Shown piece by piece: positions 7,443 to 15,989 of a stretch of 60,965 nucleotides of DNA. The number at the start of each line of letters is the position of its first letter. Position 1 is the first letter of the stretch. A program made the position numbers and the translations under genes. This DNA is from Bacteroidota bacterium (GTDB lineage Bacteria; Bacteroidota; Bacteroidia; Chitinophagales; Chitinophagaceae): assembly GCA_024640225.1 (NCBI GenBank), contig JAHEFK010000017.1, forward strand, positions 1-60,965. The letters are read 5' to 3'. A model generated the notes under the pieces. That model saw nothing but the letters and a program-made list of their open reading frames with translations. It did no database searches and had not been told where the DNA came from.

Positions 7443-7988
7443 ATGCTCCATCAAACCGTTTCGTCTAATAATAACATCATTGAGTTTATCAATACAAGCT
7501 ATCAGCCCCTACTTCAAGAAATTGAAGAAAATAGACAAGGGCTTTTAACCATTTTCAATAAAAATACTATAAAAGCTACCGCTGATAATAATCTATATTT
7601 AAGCTTAGCCAGTAAATTGATTGAGGAATTAAATACTATGCTTTCCTATAGGCAAGAAACCGTAATTCCATATTTACATACGCTAGCAAAAAAAGTTGCA
7701 GAAGGCCATAATTGTTCCTCTTGCTCTGGCAAATGTAATTTGCCTCATCAGACAATTGTTCAAATGCTTATGGATGACATCACGAAAACACGAGAACATT
7801 TGTATCGAATGTATAAAGTAGCCAAGCCAAACTTATTTGAATTACAAACAGATCAATTGGACTACAAAGCGGTGCGGATCATTATGCATAGTTTAGAGTT
7901 GAACGTATTGCAATTATTATTTTTTGATGAATATGAGTTAATCAATTATACTAAAGACGGTCAAGTACAAATTTATGCCCATGCATAA
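7443..7988 (+). CDS. Helical, Cys-containing protein of unknown function (possible hemerythrin-like fold)
   Basis: I do not recognise a characterised family. The protein (181 residues from ATG 7443) is predicted mostly helical and has no signal peptide or membrane segment. A CX2CX3C cluster (GHNCSSCSGKC, cysteines 91, 94 and 98) sits between two long helices, followed by PHQTIVQMLMDDITKTREHLYRM. The helix pattern resembles hemerythrin/RIC four-helix bundles, but the usual His/Glu iron ligands are mostly missing. It overlaps ccoI by 14 bp and shares its promoter, so a role in copper or iron handling, or in redox sensing for cbb3 oxidase assembly, is a reasonable guess. Confidence 0.7.
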   Translation: MLHQTVSSNNNIIEFINTSYQPLLQEIEENRQGLLTIFNKNTIKATADNNLYLSLASKLIEELNTMLSYRQETVIPYLHTLAKKVAEGHNCSSCSGKCNLPHQTIVQMLMDDITKTREHLYRMYKVAKPNLFELQTDQLDYKAVRIIMHSLELNVLQLLFFDEYELINYTKDGQVQIYAHA

Positions 7989-10401
7989 AGCAGATGACAC
8001 AGCTATAGAATGCCATCATTGTGGTGCTCATTGCCAATTTGGAATCGTAACTTTTGACAATTATCCATTCTGTTGCGAAGGTTGCAAATTAGTATATGAA
8101 CTCTTAAAAAACAATGACCTATGTAATTATTATGCGTTAGCGCAACACCCTGGTCTCCAACAAATAAAACCAAGCACAAAAGAAAAGTTTGCCTATTTAG
8201 ACGATCCTCAAGTACAACAAAAGCTTATTCAATTTACAGACCAAACAATTAGTTTGGTTGAATTTTACTTACCTAATGTGCATTGCAGCTCTTGCATGTG
8301 GCTTATAGAACATTTGAATAGACTAGACAAAGGGGTGCTGGAGAGTAGATTAAATTTTGGAAAGAAAACTGTTCAAATAAAATTCTTAAATGCCGAAACA
8401 AGCATTAGAAAAATTGTTAGCTTACTAAGCATGATTGGGTATGAGCCCTATATAAGTTTAGATGACGTTATACATAAAGAAGCAAAAAATAGTAGTCTTG
8501 ACAAAAGTAAAATTTTTAAATTAGGTATTGCAGGTTTTTGTTTTGGCAATATCATGATGATGAGTTTTCCTGAGTATCTCTCCGACTCCATCTCTACTAT
8601 TGAACAGCACTATACGAGTCTGTTTAGATATATCAATTTACTATTATCGCTACCTGTTTTCTTTTATAGCGCAAGCGAATTTTTCATAACTGCGTGGAAA
8701 GGATTTCAACAGCGCTTTTTAAATATTGACGCTCCCATAGCCTTAGCCATACTCATAACCTTTTCAAGAAGCGTATATGAAATAATAAGTCATACAGGCG
8801 CTGGCTATTTAGACAGTATGAGTGGTATTGTTTTCTTTATGTTAGTAGGTCGTGTATTACAAGAGCGAACACAAGCATCTATTAGTTTCCATAGAAATTA
8901 CACCTCTTATTTCCCTATTTCGGTAAGCATTATTAAAGAGGAAGAAGTAAGCACCAAACAAGTAAGTGAATTAAGAGCAGGAGATCGTATTTTATTGCAT
9001 TCAGATGAAATTGCACCGGCTGATTGCATTGTAAAAAAAGGAACGGCCTTTATAGATTATAGTTTTGTAAGTGGCGAATCTACTCCAATTCGGATAAAAG
9101 AAAACGAGCTCCTATATGCGGGAGGCAAACAAATAAGCGACACGATAGAACTAGAGGTAGTAAAACCTATTGAACAAAGTTATCTAACTTCTTTATGGAA
9201 TCATTTTTCTTTTACTAAAAACAAAGAAGAAGAAAACAAGAGAATTAGTTTTATACCAGTTCTTAGCAATTATTTTAGTAGCATTCTATTTGCAATTGCA
9301 TTCCTTACCGCTGTGTATTGGTATTTTGTAAACCCCAATTTTATACTACCAAGTGTAAGCGCTGTATTAATTGTGGCGTGCCCCTGTGCATTATTATTAA
9401 CCAGCACCTTTACCAATGGCATTATGATGAAACTCTTGAGTGACCATGGCTTATATCTTCGCGATGCAAGTGTATTAGAACAGCTGAGTAAAACAAACCA
9501 TATCGTATTTGATAAAACAGGCACCCTTACGCATGGCCACTACCTTAAAAAACTAAGCGAATATGCCTCACTCAACGATGCGCAAAAATCTTGGATTTAT
9601 AGTGTTGCGCTTCCTAGCCAGCATCCAATGGCAAAAGCGCTGTGCACATATTTAGGGAAGCAGGAAGTTTGCCCTGTTAGCAATTGGACAGAAGTAATTG
9701 GTGCAGGCATTATGGCCACTGTTGCAGAGAAAAATATTCAAATAGGATCAAAAGGATTTATCAACGCTAAACAAGATGTAACAGAAGCCAACTTGTGGAT
9801 TGCCATTGATGGGGAAATCGTTATCGCATTTGAATCTATATCTCAATTACGAAATGATCTGCCAAGCTTGTTTAGTCGTTTAAAGAATCGCTTTCAGTTT
9901 TCATTACTTTCAGGAGATAATGAAAAAGACAAGGCACTTATGCAAGGCATCTTTCCTAAAGAAGCTATTTTACAATTTGGGCAAAAGCCATTAGATAAAT
10001 TGAACTTTATAGAGGGCTTACAAGCACAAAGTAAAAGAGTACTCATGATTGGAGATGGGCTAAACGATGCCGGTGCGCTACAGCAAAGCAATGTAGGTAT
10101 TACCTTATCAGAAAACATCAATAATTTTTCGCCTTCATGCGATGCTATTTTAGACGCCAAGCAATTTGGTCAATTACCGAATCTAATAAAACTAGCTAGG
10201 TTTAGCAATACGATAATAGCAATTACTTTTTTCATTTCCATTTTATACAATATAATAGGCATTGGAATAAGTGTACAAGGCAAATTGAACCCAATGATTG
10301 CAGCCATACTGATGCCTACTAGCACCATTAGTATCATCTTATTAACTACCGGCTTAAGTTATTGGGGTGCTCAGCATTTTTTTAAAGCAACTACCACCTA
10401 A
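7975..10401 (+). CDS. ccoI: Copper-translocating P1B-type ATPase for cbb3 oxidase assembly (CcoI/FixI)
   Basis: This 808-residue inner-membrane pump supplies copper for the CuB site of cbb3 oxidase. The N-terminus has a metal-binding region (CHHCGAHC, CCEGCKLVYELL) and a heavy-metal-associated domain with CSSCMW. Later come the actuator SGES, the transmembrane CPC motif (Cys468-Pro-Cys470, CPCALLL), the phosphorylated Asp513 in DKTGTLTHG, the P1B HP motif (QHPMAKAL) and GDGLNDAGAL near residue 695. The extra N-terminal cysteine domain is typical of CcoI rather than CopA. Placement directly before ccoS and ccoNO supports the call. Confidence 0.95.
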   Translation: MPMHKADDTAIECHHCGAHCQFGIVTFDNYPFCCEGCKLVYELLKNNDLCNYYALAQHPGLQQIKPSTKEKFAYLDDPQVQQKLIQFTDQTISLVEFYLPNVHCSSCMWLIEHLNRLDKGVLESRLNFGKKTVQIKFLNAETSIRKIVSLLSMIGYEPYISLDDVIHKEAKNSSLDKSKIFKLGIAGFCFGNIMMMSFPEYLSDSISTIEQHYTSLFRYINLLLSLPVFFYSASEFFITAWKGFQQRFLNIDAPIALAILITFSRSVYEIISHTGAGYLDSMSGIVFFMLVGRVLQERTQASISFHRNYTSYFPISVSIIKEEEVSTKQVSELRAGDRILLHSDEIAPADCIVKKGTAFIDYSFVSGESTPIRIKENELLYAGGKQISDTIELEVVKPIEQSYLTSLWNHFSFTKNKEEENKRISFIPVLSNYFSSILFAIAFLTAVYWYFVNPNFILPSVSAVLIVACPCALLLTSTFTNGIMMKLLSDHGLYLRDASVLEQLSKTNHIVFDKTGTLTHGHYLKKLSEYASLNDAQKSWIYSVALPSQHPMAKALCTYLGKQEVCPVSNWTEVIGAGIMATVAEKNIQIGSKGFINAKQDVTEANLWIAIDGEIVIAFESISQLRNDLPSLFSRLKNRFQFSLLSGDNEKDKALMQGIFPKEAILQFGQKPLDKLNFIEGLQAQSKRVLMIGDGLNDAGALQQSNVGITLSENINNFSPSCDAILDAKQFGQLPNLIKLARFSNTIIAITFFISILYNIIGIGISVQGKLNPMIAAILMPTSTISIILLTTGLSYWGAQHFFKATTT

Positions 10402-10408
10402 GGGCAAT

Positions 10409-10422
10409 ATGACAACAGTCAT
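10409..10422 (+). promoter_or_regulatory. Distal Crp/Fnr-type site of the cco operon
   Basis: ATGACAACAGTCAT is a perfect ATGAC-N4-GTCAT palindrome (TGA-N6-TCA). It ends 44 bp before the -7 box, the same distance as the distal site of the ccoI unit. Confidence 0.7.
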
Positions 10423-10430
10423 ATTTGTAC

Positions 10431-10444
10431 ATGTGGGCAGTCAT
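10431..10444 (+). promoter_or_regulatory. Proximal Crp/Fnr-type site of the cco operon
   Basis: ATGTGGGCAGTCAT has a perfect right half and a degenerate left half, with TG-N7-TCA spacing. It ends 22 bp before the -7 box, identical to the proximal site of the ccoI unit, and is centred near -40. Confidence 0.6.
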
Positions 10445-10466
10445 AGGGCAATGCAAATAGAGCTTT

Positions 10467-10474
10467 TACTTTTG
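10467..10474 (+). promoter_or_regulatory. -7 box of the ccoS-ccoNOQPGH operon
   Basis: TACTTTTG is an exact TAnnTTTG match 20 bp before ccoS, again without a -33 TTTG. Confidence 0.7.
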
Positions 10475-10494
10475 AAGTATAATTAAAACCCATT

Positions 10495-10635
10495 ATGAGT
10501 GCACTTTTCATTTTAGTTATTGCCAGTTTATTAGTAGCCACCGGCTTTCTAGTAGCGTTTATATGGTCTATAAAAAACAATCAATACGAAGACTTCAAAG
10601 GATCTTCTTGGAGAGCCTTATTTGAAGAAAAATAA
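10495..10635 (+). CDS. ccoS: cbb3 oxidase maturation protein CcoS
   Basis: A 46-residue protein with one N-terminal membrane helix (MSALFILVIASLLVATGFL) and a short cytoplasmic tail. It has the familiar CcoS pattern: helix, then FIWSIKNNQYEDFKGSSWR, close to the family's W-x(n)-GQYDD-x-GPAWR type ending. CcoS is needed to insert cofactors into CcoN, probably by acting with CcoI. It is the first gene of the oxidase operon, 24 bp before ccoNO. Confidence 0.9.
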   Translation: MSALFILVIASLLVATGFLVAFIWSIKNNQYEDFKGSSWRALFEEK

Positions 10636-10658
10636 ATCATTAATCAATTAACCAACAA

Positions 10659-12797
10659 ATGAGTACCAACATGACAGACACATCAGTACAACTAGAACAT
10701 TTTGAATACGATAATAAGATCGTAAAGATGTTTGCTTACGCCACCATTCTATGGGGTATCGTAGGGATGCTCGCAGGATTACTTGCAGCCTTACAATTAG
10801 TATATCCAGTGCTTAATTTTAATTTTGCACCAACCACATTTGGTCGTGTGCGACCTGTACATACGAATGCTATCATTTTTGCATTTGTAGGGAATGGGAT
10901 TTTTATGGGTGTATACTACTCTTTACAGCGCCTTACCAAGTCGCGCATGTTTAGTGATACGCTTAGTAAAATCCACTTCTGGGGATGGCAAACTATTATA
11001 GTACTAGCTGCAGTAACGCTATTAACGGGCTTTACAACCGGTAAAGAATATGCAGAATTAGAGTGGCCAATTGATATATTAATTGCATTGATTTGGGTGG
11101 TGTTTGGATGGAATATGTTTGGCACCATAATTAAGCGTAGAGAGCGTCATTTGTATGTAGCGATCTGGTTTTATATTGCCACTTTTGTAACCGTTGCCAT
11201 GTTGCATATTGTGAATTCATTTGAGATTCCGTTCAGCTTTCTTAAATCTTATTCTTGGTACGCAGGTGTTCAAGATGCATTAGTGCAATGGTGGTATGGA
11301 CATAATGCTGTTGCCTTCTTTTTGACTACACCTTACTTAGGTATCATGTATTATTTCTTACCAAAAGCAGCTTATAGACCTGTTTATTCTTATCGCTTGT
11401 CTATCATTCACTTTTGGGCGCTAATCTTTTTATACATCTGGGCTGGTCCGCACCACTTATTATACACTGCCTTGCCAGATTGGGCACAATCCTTAGGAAC
11501 CGTATTTTCTATTATGCTAATTGCTCCATCTTGGGGTGGTATGATCAATGGTTTATTTACCTTGAGAGGCGCATGGGATCGCGTTCGTGAAGATGTAGTA
11601 TTGAAATTTATGGTAGTTGCAATTACTGCTTATGGTATGGCAACCTTTGAAGGTCCAATGTTGAGTTTGAAAAGTGTGAATGCCATCAGTCACTTTACCG
11701 ATTGGACTATTGCGCATGTGCACGTAGGCGCTTTAGGATGGAATGGGTTTTTAACCTTCGCTGTTTTATATTGGTTGATCCCGCGTATTTTCCAAACAAA
11801 ATTATATTCGCAAAAATTAGCTAATCAACATTTCTGGATAGGCACCTTAGGTATTGTCTTTTATACTGTTCCTATGTATTGGGCTGGTTTCATGCAAAGC
11901 TTAGCATGGAAAGAATTTACGGCAGAAGGCACCATTAAATATCAGTTTTTAGAAACCGTTATTCAAATGCGTCCTTTCTATATGATGCGAGGCATAGGTG
12001 GTGCGTTATACTTAGTAGGTGCTTTAATGATGGTTTACAATCTTGTAAAAACTATTAAAGCAGGAACGCTTTTAGAAAACGAAAAAGCAAGTGCACCTAA
12101 ATTAACTAAAAACTATACTGTACACAGCACCGAACATTGGCACCGATGGATTGAGCGTAGACCGGTACAATTACTAATATTCAGTTTAGTTTTAGTAGGC
12201 ATAGGTGGTATTATCGAAATCGTTCCTACCTTCTTAATCAAAGAGAATATCCCAACCATTACGAGTGTAAAACCATATACCCCACTAGAACTTCAAGGTA
12301 GAGATATCTATATCAGAGAAGGTTGCTATACCTGTCACAGCCAAATGATTCGACCATTTAGAAGTGAAGTAGCTCGTTATGGCGAATACTCTAAGGCTGG
12401 AGAGTTTATCTATGATCATCCATTCCAATGGGGCAGTAAACGAACCGGTCCAGATTTGGCACGTATTGGAGGCAAATATCCTGATAGTTGGCATTACAAT
12501 CACATGTATGAACCCAATAGTATCTCTGATGGCACCATTATGCCAGCTTACCCTTGGTTATTTGAAAATAATATAGATACTGCAATTACGGCTGCAAAAA
12601 TTAGAGCTATGCAAACACTAGGCGTACCCTACCCTAAAGGGTATGACCAAATTGCTAATGCTGATTTAATGCAACAAGCAACCACTATCAGCGACAATTT
12701 GAAGAAAGATAAAATCAATACCGTCAATAATAAAGAGATTATTGCATTGATTGCCTATTTACAACGTGTAGGAACAGATATTAAATTAAAACCTTAA
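10659..12797 (+). CDS. ccoNO: cbb3-type cytochrome c oxidase, fused subunits I and II (CcoN-CcoO)
   Basis: The first ~480 residues are the 12-helix catalytic subunit. His ligands are visible in RPVHTNAIIF (low-spin haem), WYGHNAVAFF (CuB), GPHHLLYT (CuB pair) and IAHVHVGALGWNG (both haems). A linker and a further membrane helix (LLIFSLVLVGIGGIIEI) lead to a CcoO domain with one c-type haem site, GCYTCHSQM, near residue 555, and a distal Met region. The enzyme reduces O2 with high affinity and pumps protons. The N-O fusion is a known feature of Bacteroidota. ATG 10671 is a second possible start. Confidence 0.97.
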   Translation: MSTNMTDTSVQLEHFEYDNKIVKMFAYATILWGIVGMLAGLLAALQLVYPVLNFNFAPTTFGRVRPVHTNAIIFAFVGNGIFMGVYYSLQRLTKSRMFSDTLSKIHFWGWQTIIVLAAVTLLTGFTTGKEYAELEWPIDILIALIWVVFGWNMFGTIIKRRERHLYVAIWFYIATFVTVAMLHIVNSFEIPFSFLKSYSWYAGVQDALVQWWYGHNAVAFFLTTPYLGIMYYFLPKAAYRPVYSYRLSIIHFWALIFLYIWAGPHHLLYTALPDWAQSLGTVFSIMLIAPSWGGMINGLFTLRGAWDRVREDVVLKFMVVAITAYGMATFEGPMLSLKSVNAISHFTDWTIAHVHVGALGWNGFLTFAVLYWLIPRIFQTKLYSQKLANQHFWIGTLGIVFYTVPMYWAGFMQSLAWKEFTAEGTIKYQFLETVIQMRPFYMMRGIGGALYLVGALMMVYNLVKTIKAGTLLENEKASAPKLTKNYTVHSTEHWHRWIERRPVQLLIFSLVLVGIGGIIEIVPTFLIKENIPTITSVKPYTPLELQGRDIYIREGCYTCHSQMIRPFRSEVARYGEYSKAGEFIYDHPFQWGSKRTGPDLARIGGKYPDSWHYNHMYEPNSISDGTIMPAYPWLFENNIDTAITAAKIRAMQTLGVPYPKGYDQIANADLMQQATTISDNLKKDKINTVNNKEIIALIAYLQRVGTDIKLKP

Positions 12798-12807
12798 AAT
12801 CAGTAGT

Positions 12808-12969
12808 ATGAAATTCATTCATTATTTAGAACATATAACGGGAGTAGCCATTTACCCCTTGATTTCATTATTGTTATTTTTTAGTTTTTTCAGCCTTCTC
12901 GGTTGGTGGGCACTACGTGCAAATAAGAACTATATAAATGCCCTTAAGGAGATTCCTTTTAATGACTAA
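12808..12969 (+). CDS. ccoQ: cbb3 oxidase small subunit, CcoQ-like
   Basis: A 53-residue protein with one membrane helix (GVAIYPLISLLLFFSFFSLLGWW) and a short basic tail. Size, single helix and place between ccoNO and ccoP all fit CcoQ/FixQ, which stabilises the CcoP-core interaction. Sequence similarity within this family is low, so the call rests largely on position. It starts 10 bp after ccoNO. Confidence 0.8.
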   Translation: MKFIHYLEHITGVAIYPLISLLLFFSFFSLLGWWALRANKNYINALKEIPFND

Positions 12970-12995
12970 TTACTTCCAATAAAAATATAAAACGT

Positions 12996-14129
12996 ATGAA
13001 ACGAATCCCAATCCATAAAAAGACAATAGGCTTTCTCAGCTTTATGTTATCTACAAGCATCGTATTTGCAGCCGAAACTACTACATCATTATCAGCAGCC
13101 AATACACCCGACAATACCATAAAATATAGCTTAATAGGACTTATAATAGTATTGTTACTTATTATTGGTGCTATGGGCAATGTAGTTATATCCCTATCAA
13201 AAGTATATAGCAACAAACTAAAAAAAGTAAAAAACACTATACTATCTATCATTACATTAGCTCTAGTTGGTATAACGAGCAGTAGTATTGCTCAAGAAGC
13301 AACAAGCGCAGCAAGTGTGCCTGGTGAGGAATTAATAAATGGCATGCATGCAGATACCTATTATTTCTTGATGGGTATAATTGGATTCGAACTTTTCATC
13401 TTATTAAGTTTGTTATTTATCATTCAGGTTTTAATAAAAACAATACGTAGAGATGAAACCAAAGTGGAGGCGCTTAAAAAAGCAATACGCATACCTTTTT
13501 GGGATAAACTAAATAATTCCGTTGCTATTGAAAAAGAAAAAGACATCTTATTAGATCATGACTACGATGGCATTAAAGAATTAGACAATAGCTTACCGCC
13601 ATGGTGGAAGTATGGTTTTTATGTAACCATATTAGTATCTATAATCTATCTCTATTACTATCACGTAGGAGGAAATGGCCCTAGCTCTATTGATGAATTC
13701 AATACCGAAGTAGCAGAAGGCAATGCAGCTGTAGCAGCCTATTTAGCCACAGCAGCAGATAAAGTAGATGAAAATACGATTACGATTTCAACTGACGCTA
13801 CTGTAATAGCTACCGGTAAAAATTTATTTGAAACCAATTGCGCAGCTTGTCACGCTAAAGATGGCGGTGGCGGTGTGGGGCCAAACTTAACAGATGGCTT
13901 TTGGTTACATCAAGGTGATATTAAAAGTATTTTTAAGAGTATTAAATACGGATGGAAAGAAAAAGGTATGAAAAGCTGGAAAGACGACTTTTCTGCTAAA
14001 CAAATTGCAGCACTTGCCAACTATGTATGTACACTAAAAGGCACTAAACCATTAGCTCCCAAAGACCCTCAAGGTGTTGAAGAAACTATTAGTACAACAG
14101 CAAATGCAGACACCACCAAAACCAATTAA
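12996..14129 (+). CDS. ccoP: cbb3 oxidase subunit III (CcoP), mono-haem with extended N-terminus
   Basis: The protein (377 residues) begins with a signal-like hydrophobic segment and has further membrane helices near residues 42-68, 80-100 and 120-150. The conserved CcoP N-terminal helix follows (LPPWWKYGFYVTILVSIIYLYYYHVGG). One cytochrome c domain comes next with NCAACHAKDGGGGVGPNL (CAACH, residues 282-286). Proteobacterial CcoP carries two haems; only one CXXCH is seen here. It passes electrons from cytochrome c to CcoO. The extra N-terminal helices are seen in Bacteroidota homologues. Confidence 0.92.
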   Translation: MKRIPIHKKTIGFLSFMLSTSIVFAAETTTSLSAANTPDNTIKYSLIGLIIVLLLIIGAMGNVVISLSKVYSNKLKKVKNTILSIITLALVGITSSSIAQEATSAASVPGEELINGMHADTYYFLMGIIGFELFILLSLLFIIQVLIKTIRRDETKVEALKKAIRIPFWDKLNNSVAIEKEKDILLDHDYDGIKELDNSLPPWWKYGFYVTILVSIIYLYYYHVGGNGPSSIDEFNTEVAEGNAAVAAYLATAADKVDENTITISTDATVIATGKNLFETNCAACHAKDGGGGVGPNLTDGFWLHQGDIKSIFKSIKYGWKEKGMKSWKDDFSAKQIAALANYVCTLKGTKPLAPKDPQGVEETISTTANADTTKTN

Positions 14130-14140
14130 GTCTAAGTACC

Positions 14141-15550
14141 ATGAATGATGATGTGATGAATGAACAGCCCTCTTTTAGAGATAGTGTAGCCACTATCAGC
14201 AAACAAGGAAAACGAAATTGGATAAGCCCTACGCAACCTAAAGGGAGATTATATAATCTAAGAACGCTATTAAGTATTTTTTACTTAATAGCGTTAATTA
14301 GTTTACCCTTTATCAAAATCAATAAGCATCCATTATTTTTAATCAATATTCTAGAACGTAAGTTCATTTTATTTGGCACGATCTTCTGGCCTCAAGATTT
14401 TTTCATCTTCGGTTTAGGCATGGTAATTTTTATTGTTTTTATTGCCTTATTCACCGTTGTTTTTGGAAGAGTATTTTGCGGCTGGGCTTGTCCACAAACT
14501 ATTTTTTTAGAAATGGTTTTCAGAAAAATAGAATACGCTATAGAAGGTGATGCCGGAAAACAAAAAGCATTAAAAGCGAGTCCATGGAATACTGATAAGT
14601 TTATTAAAAAGTTTTCAAAGTGGATTATCTTTTGGCTGTTAAGTTTTGTATTTGCCAATGTATTTCTTTCCTATATTATTGGCATAGATGAGTTGAAAGC
14701 CATCATTAGCACCCCTATTGCTACGCATAAAGGCGGTTTTTTAGCTATTGTTATTTTCACAAGTATATTCTTTTTCATTTACTCTTGGTTTAGAGAGCAA
14801 GTATGTACCGTTGTTTGTCCGTATGGCCGTATGCAAGGCGTATTACTCGATAGAAATTCGATTGTAGTTAGCTATGACTACCAACGAGGCGAACCAAGAG
14901 CTAAATACACTAAAGAACAACAAGCCAATACGGGCGATTGCATCGATTGTAAACAATGCATTAGAGTATGTCCTACTGGTATTGACATTAGAAATGGAAC
15001 GCAGTTAGAATGTGTGAATTGTACCGCTTGCATAGATGCCTGTGATCATATAATGGAATCAATACATCGCCCTGCTAATTTAATTAAGTTTGCTTCTGAG
15101 CGAAATATTGCAGACCATAAACCTACTCGATTCACCACTAAAATGAAAGCCTACAGTGTAATAATGTTATTATTACTTGGTGTAGAAGTATATTTACTAA
15201 CGAGCAGAACCGATATTGGTATAACCATATTAAGAACTCCAGGACAATTATTTCAAGAGCCGAATGATAGTACTATTACTAATTTATATAACTATACTGT
15301 GCTCAACAAAACTTTTGATGCTAAAACCATTGAACTTAAACCCAATAATTTTAAGGGCACCGTTGCATTGGTTGGAGAGAAAAACATTCAATTAAAATCA
15401 AATCAATCATATAATGGAAGCCTGTTTGTAAGTATTAATAAGAACGATATTCAAGAACGATCTACAAAATTGAAAATTGATGTATTTGAAAACAAACAAA
15501 AAGTATCAACGATAACAATACACTTCTTAGGGCCTTTTAAATTTAAATAA
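14141..15550 (+). CDS. ccoG: cbb3 oxidase accessory ferredoxin-like membrane protein (CcoG/FixG/RdxA)
   Basis: A 469-residue inner-membrane protein. It has several membrane helices and FCGWACPQTIFLEM, typical of the NapH/CcoG group. A soluble part near residues 266-305 holds two [4Fe-4S] motifs (CIDCKQCIRVCP and CVNCTACIDACD). The C-terminal ~120 residues form the Ig-like FixG domain. CcoG reduces Cu(II) to Cu(I) during oxidase maturation. It lies 11 bp after ccoP and 1 bp before ccoH. Confidence 0.95.
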   Translation: MNDDVMNEQPSFRDSVATISKQGKRNWISPTQPKGRLYNLRTLLSIFYLIALISLPFIKINKHPLFLINILERKFILFGTIFWPQDFFIFGLGMVIFIVFIALFTVVFGRVFCGWACPQTIFLEMVFRKIEYAIEGDAGKQKALKASPWNTDKFIKKFSKWIIFWLLSFVFANVFLSYIIGIDELKAIISTPIATHKGGFLAIVIFTSIFFFIYSWFREQVCTVVCPYGRMQGVLLDRNSIVVSYDYQRGEPRAKYTKEQQANTGDCIDCKQCIRVCPTGIDIRNGTQLECVNCTACIDACDHIMESIHRPANLIKFASERNIADHKPTRFTTKMKAYSVIMLLLLGVEVYLLTSRTDIGITILRTPGQLFQEPNDSTITNLYNYTVLNKTFDAKTIELKPNNFKGTVALVGEKNIQLKSNQSYNGSLFVSINKNDIQERSTKLKIDVFENKQKVSTITIHFLGPFKFK

Positions 15551-15551
15551 T

Positions 15552-15989
15552 ATGAATTGGGGAAATAAAATAGCACTCTTATATATTGGCTTTGTCATTA
15601 TGATTGGTTTTTTGGTGTATAAAAGCACGCAACAGCATACAGACTTGGTAAGCGACGACTATTATAACAAAGAAATTGCTTATCAAAAGATCATTGATGC
15701 TAATAACAATAGCCATCAGCTTGCTTCATCCTGTTCGATTCTACACAACAACAATAAGGTACAAATTTCATTCCCAGAAGAATTAAAAAATCAATTGATA
15801 ACTGGCAAGATTGAACTCTATAATGCAGCAAATGCAAAAAATGATACAAGTTTTAATTTTTCTTGTAGCCAAACTATGTTTGAATTTGACTTACAAGGTA
15901 TTCGAAAAGGCAATTATACCGTTAAAATCAATTTCGACTGCAACCGTAAAAACTATTATACAGAACAAGCTTTAAATTTATTTGAATAA
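15552..15989 (+). CDS. ccoH: FixH/CcoH family protein
   Basis: A 145-residue protein with one N-terminal membrane helix (IALLYIGFVIMIGFLVY) followed by the family hallmark DLVSDDYYNKEIAYQ and a beta-rich periplasmic domain. CcoH is an assembly factor that stays bound to the mature oxidase. Its stop codon overlaps the start of the next gene by one base, which implies translational coupling. Confidence 0.9.
   Translation: MNWGNKIALLYIGFVIMIGFLVYKSTQQHTDLVSDDYYNKEIAYQKIIDANNNSHQLASSCSILHNNNKVQISFPEELKNQLITGKIELYNAANAKNDTSFNFSCSQTMFEFDLQGIRKGNYTVKINFDCNRKNYYTEQALNLFE

Noticed and set aside
7425-7443. TTG 7425 as the start of the Cys-containing protein
   Set aside because: It lies within the TAGCTTTG -7 box and before the predicted transcription start; ATG 7443 is preferred.
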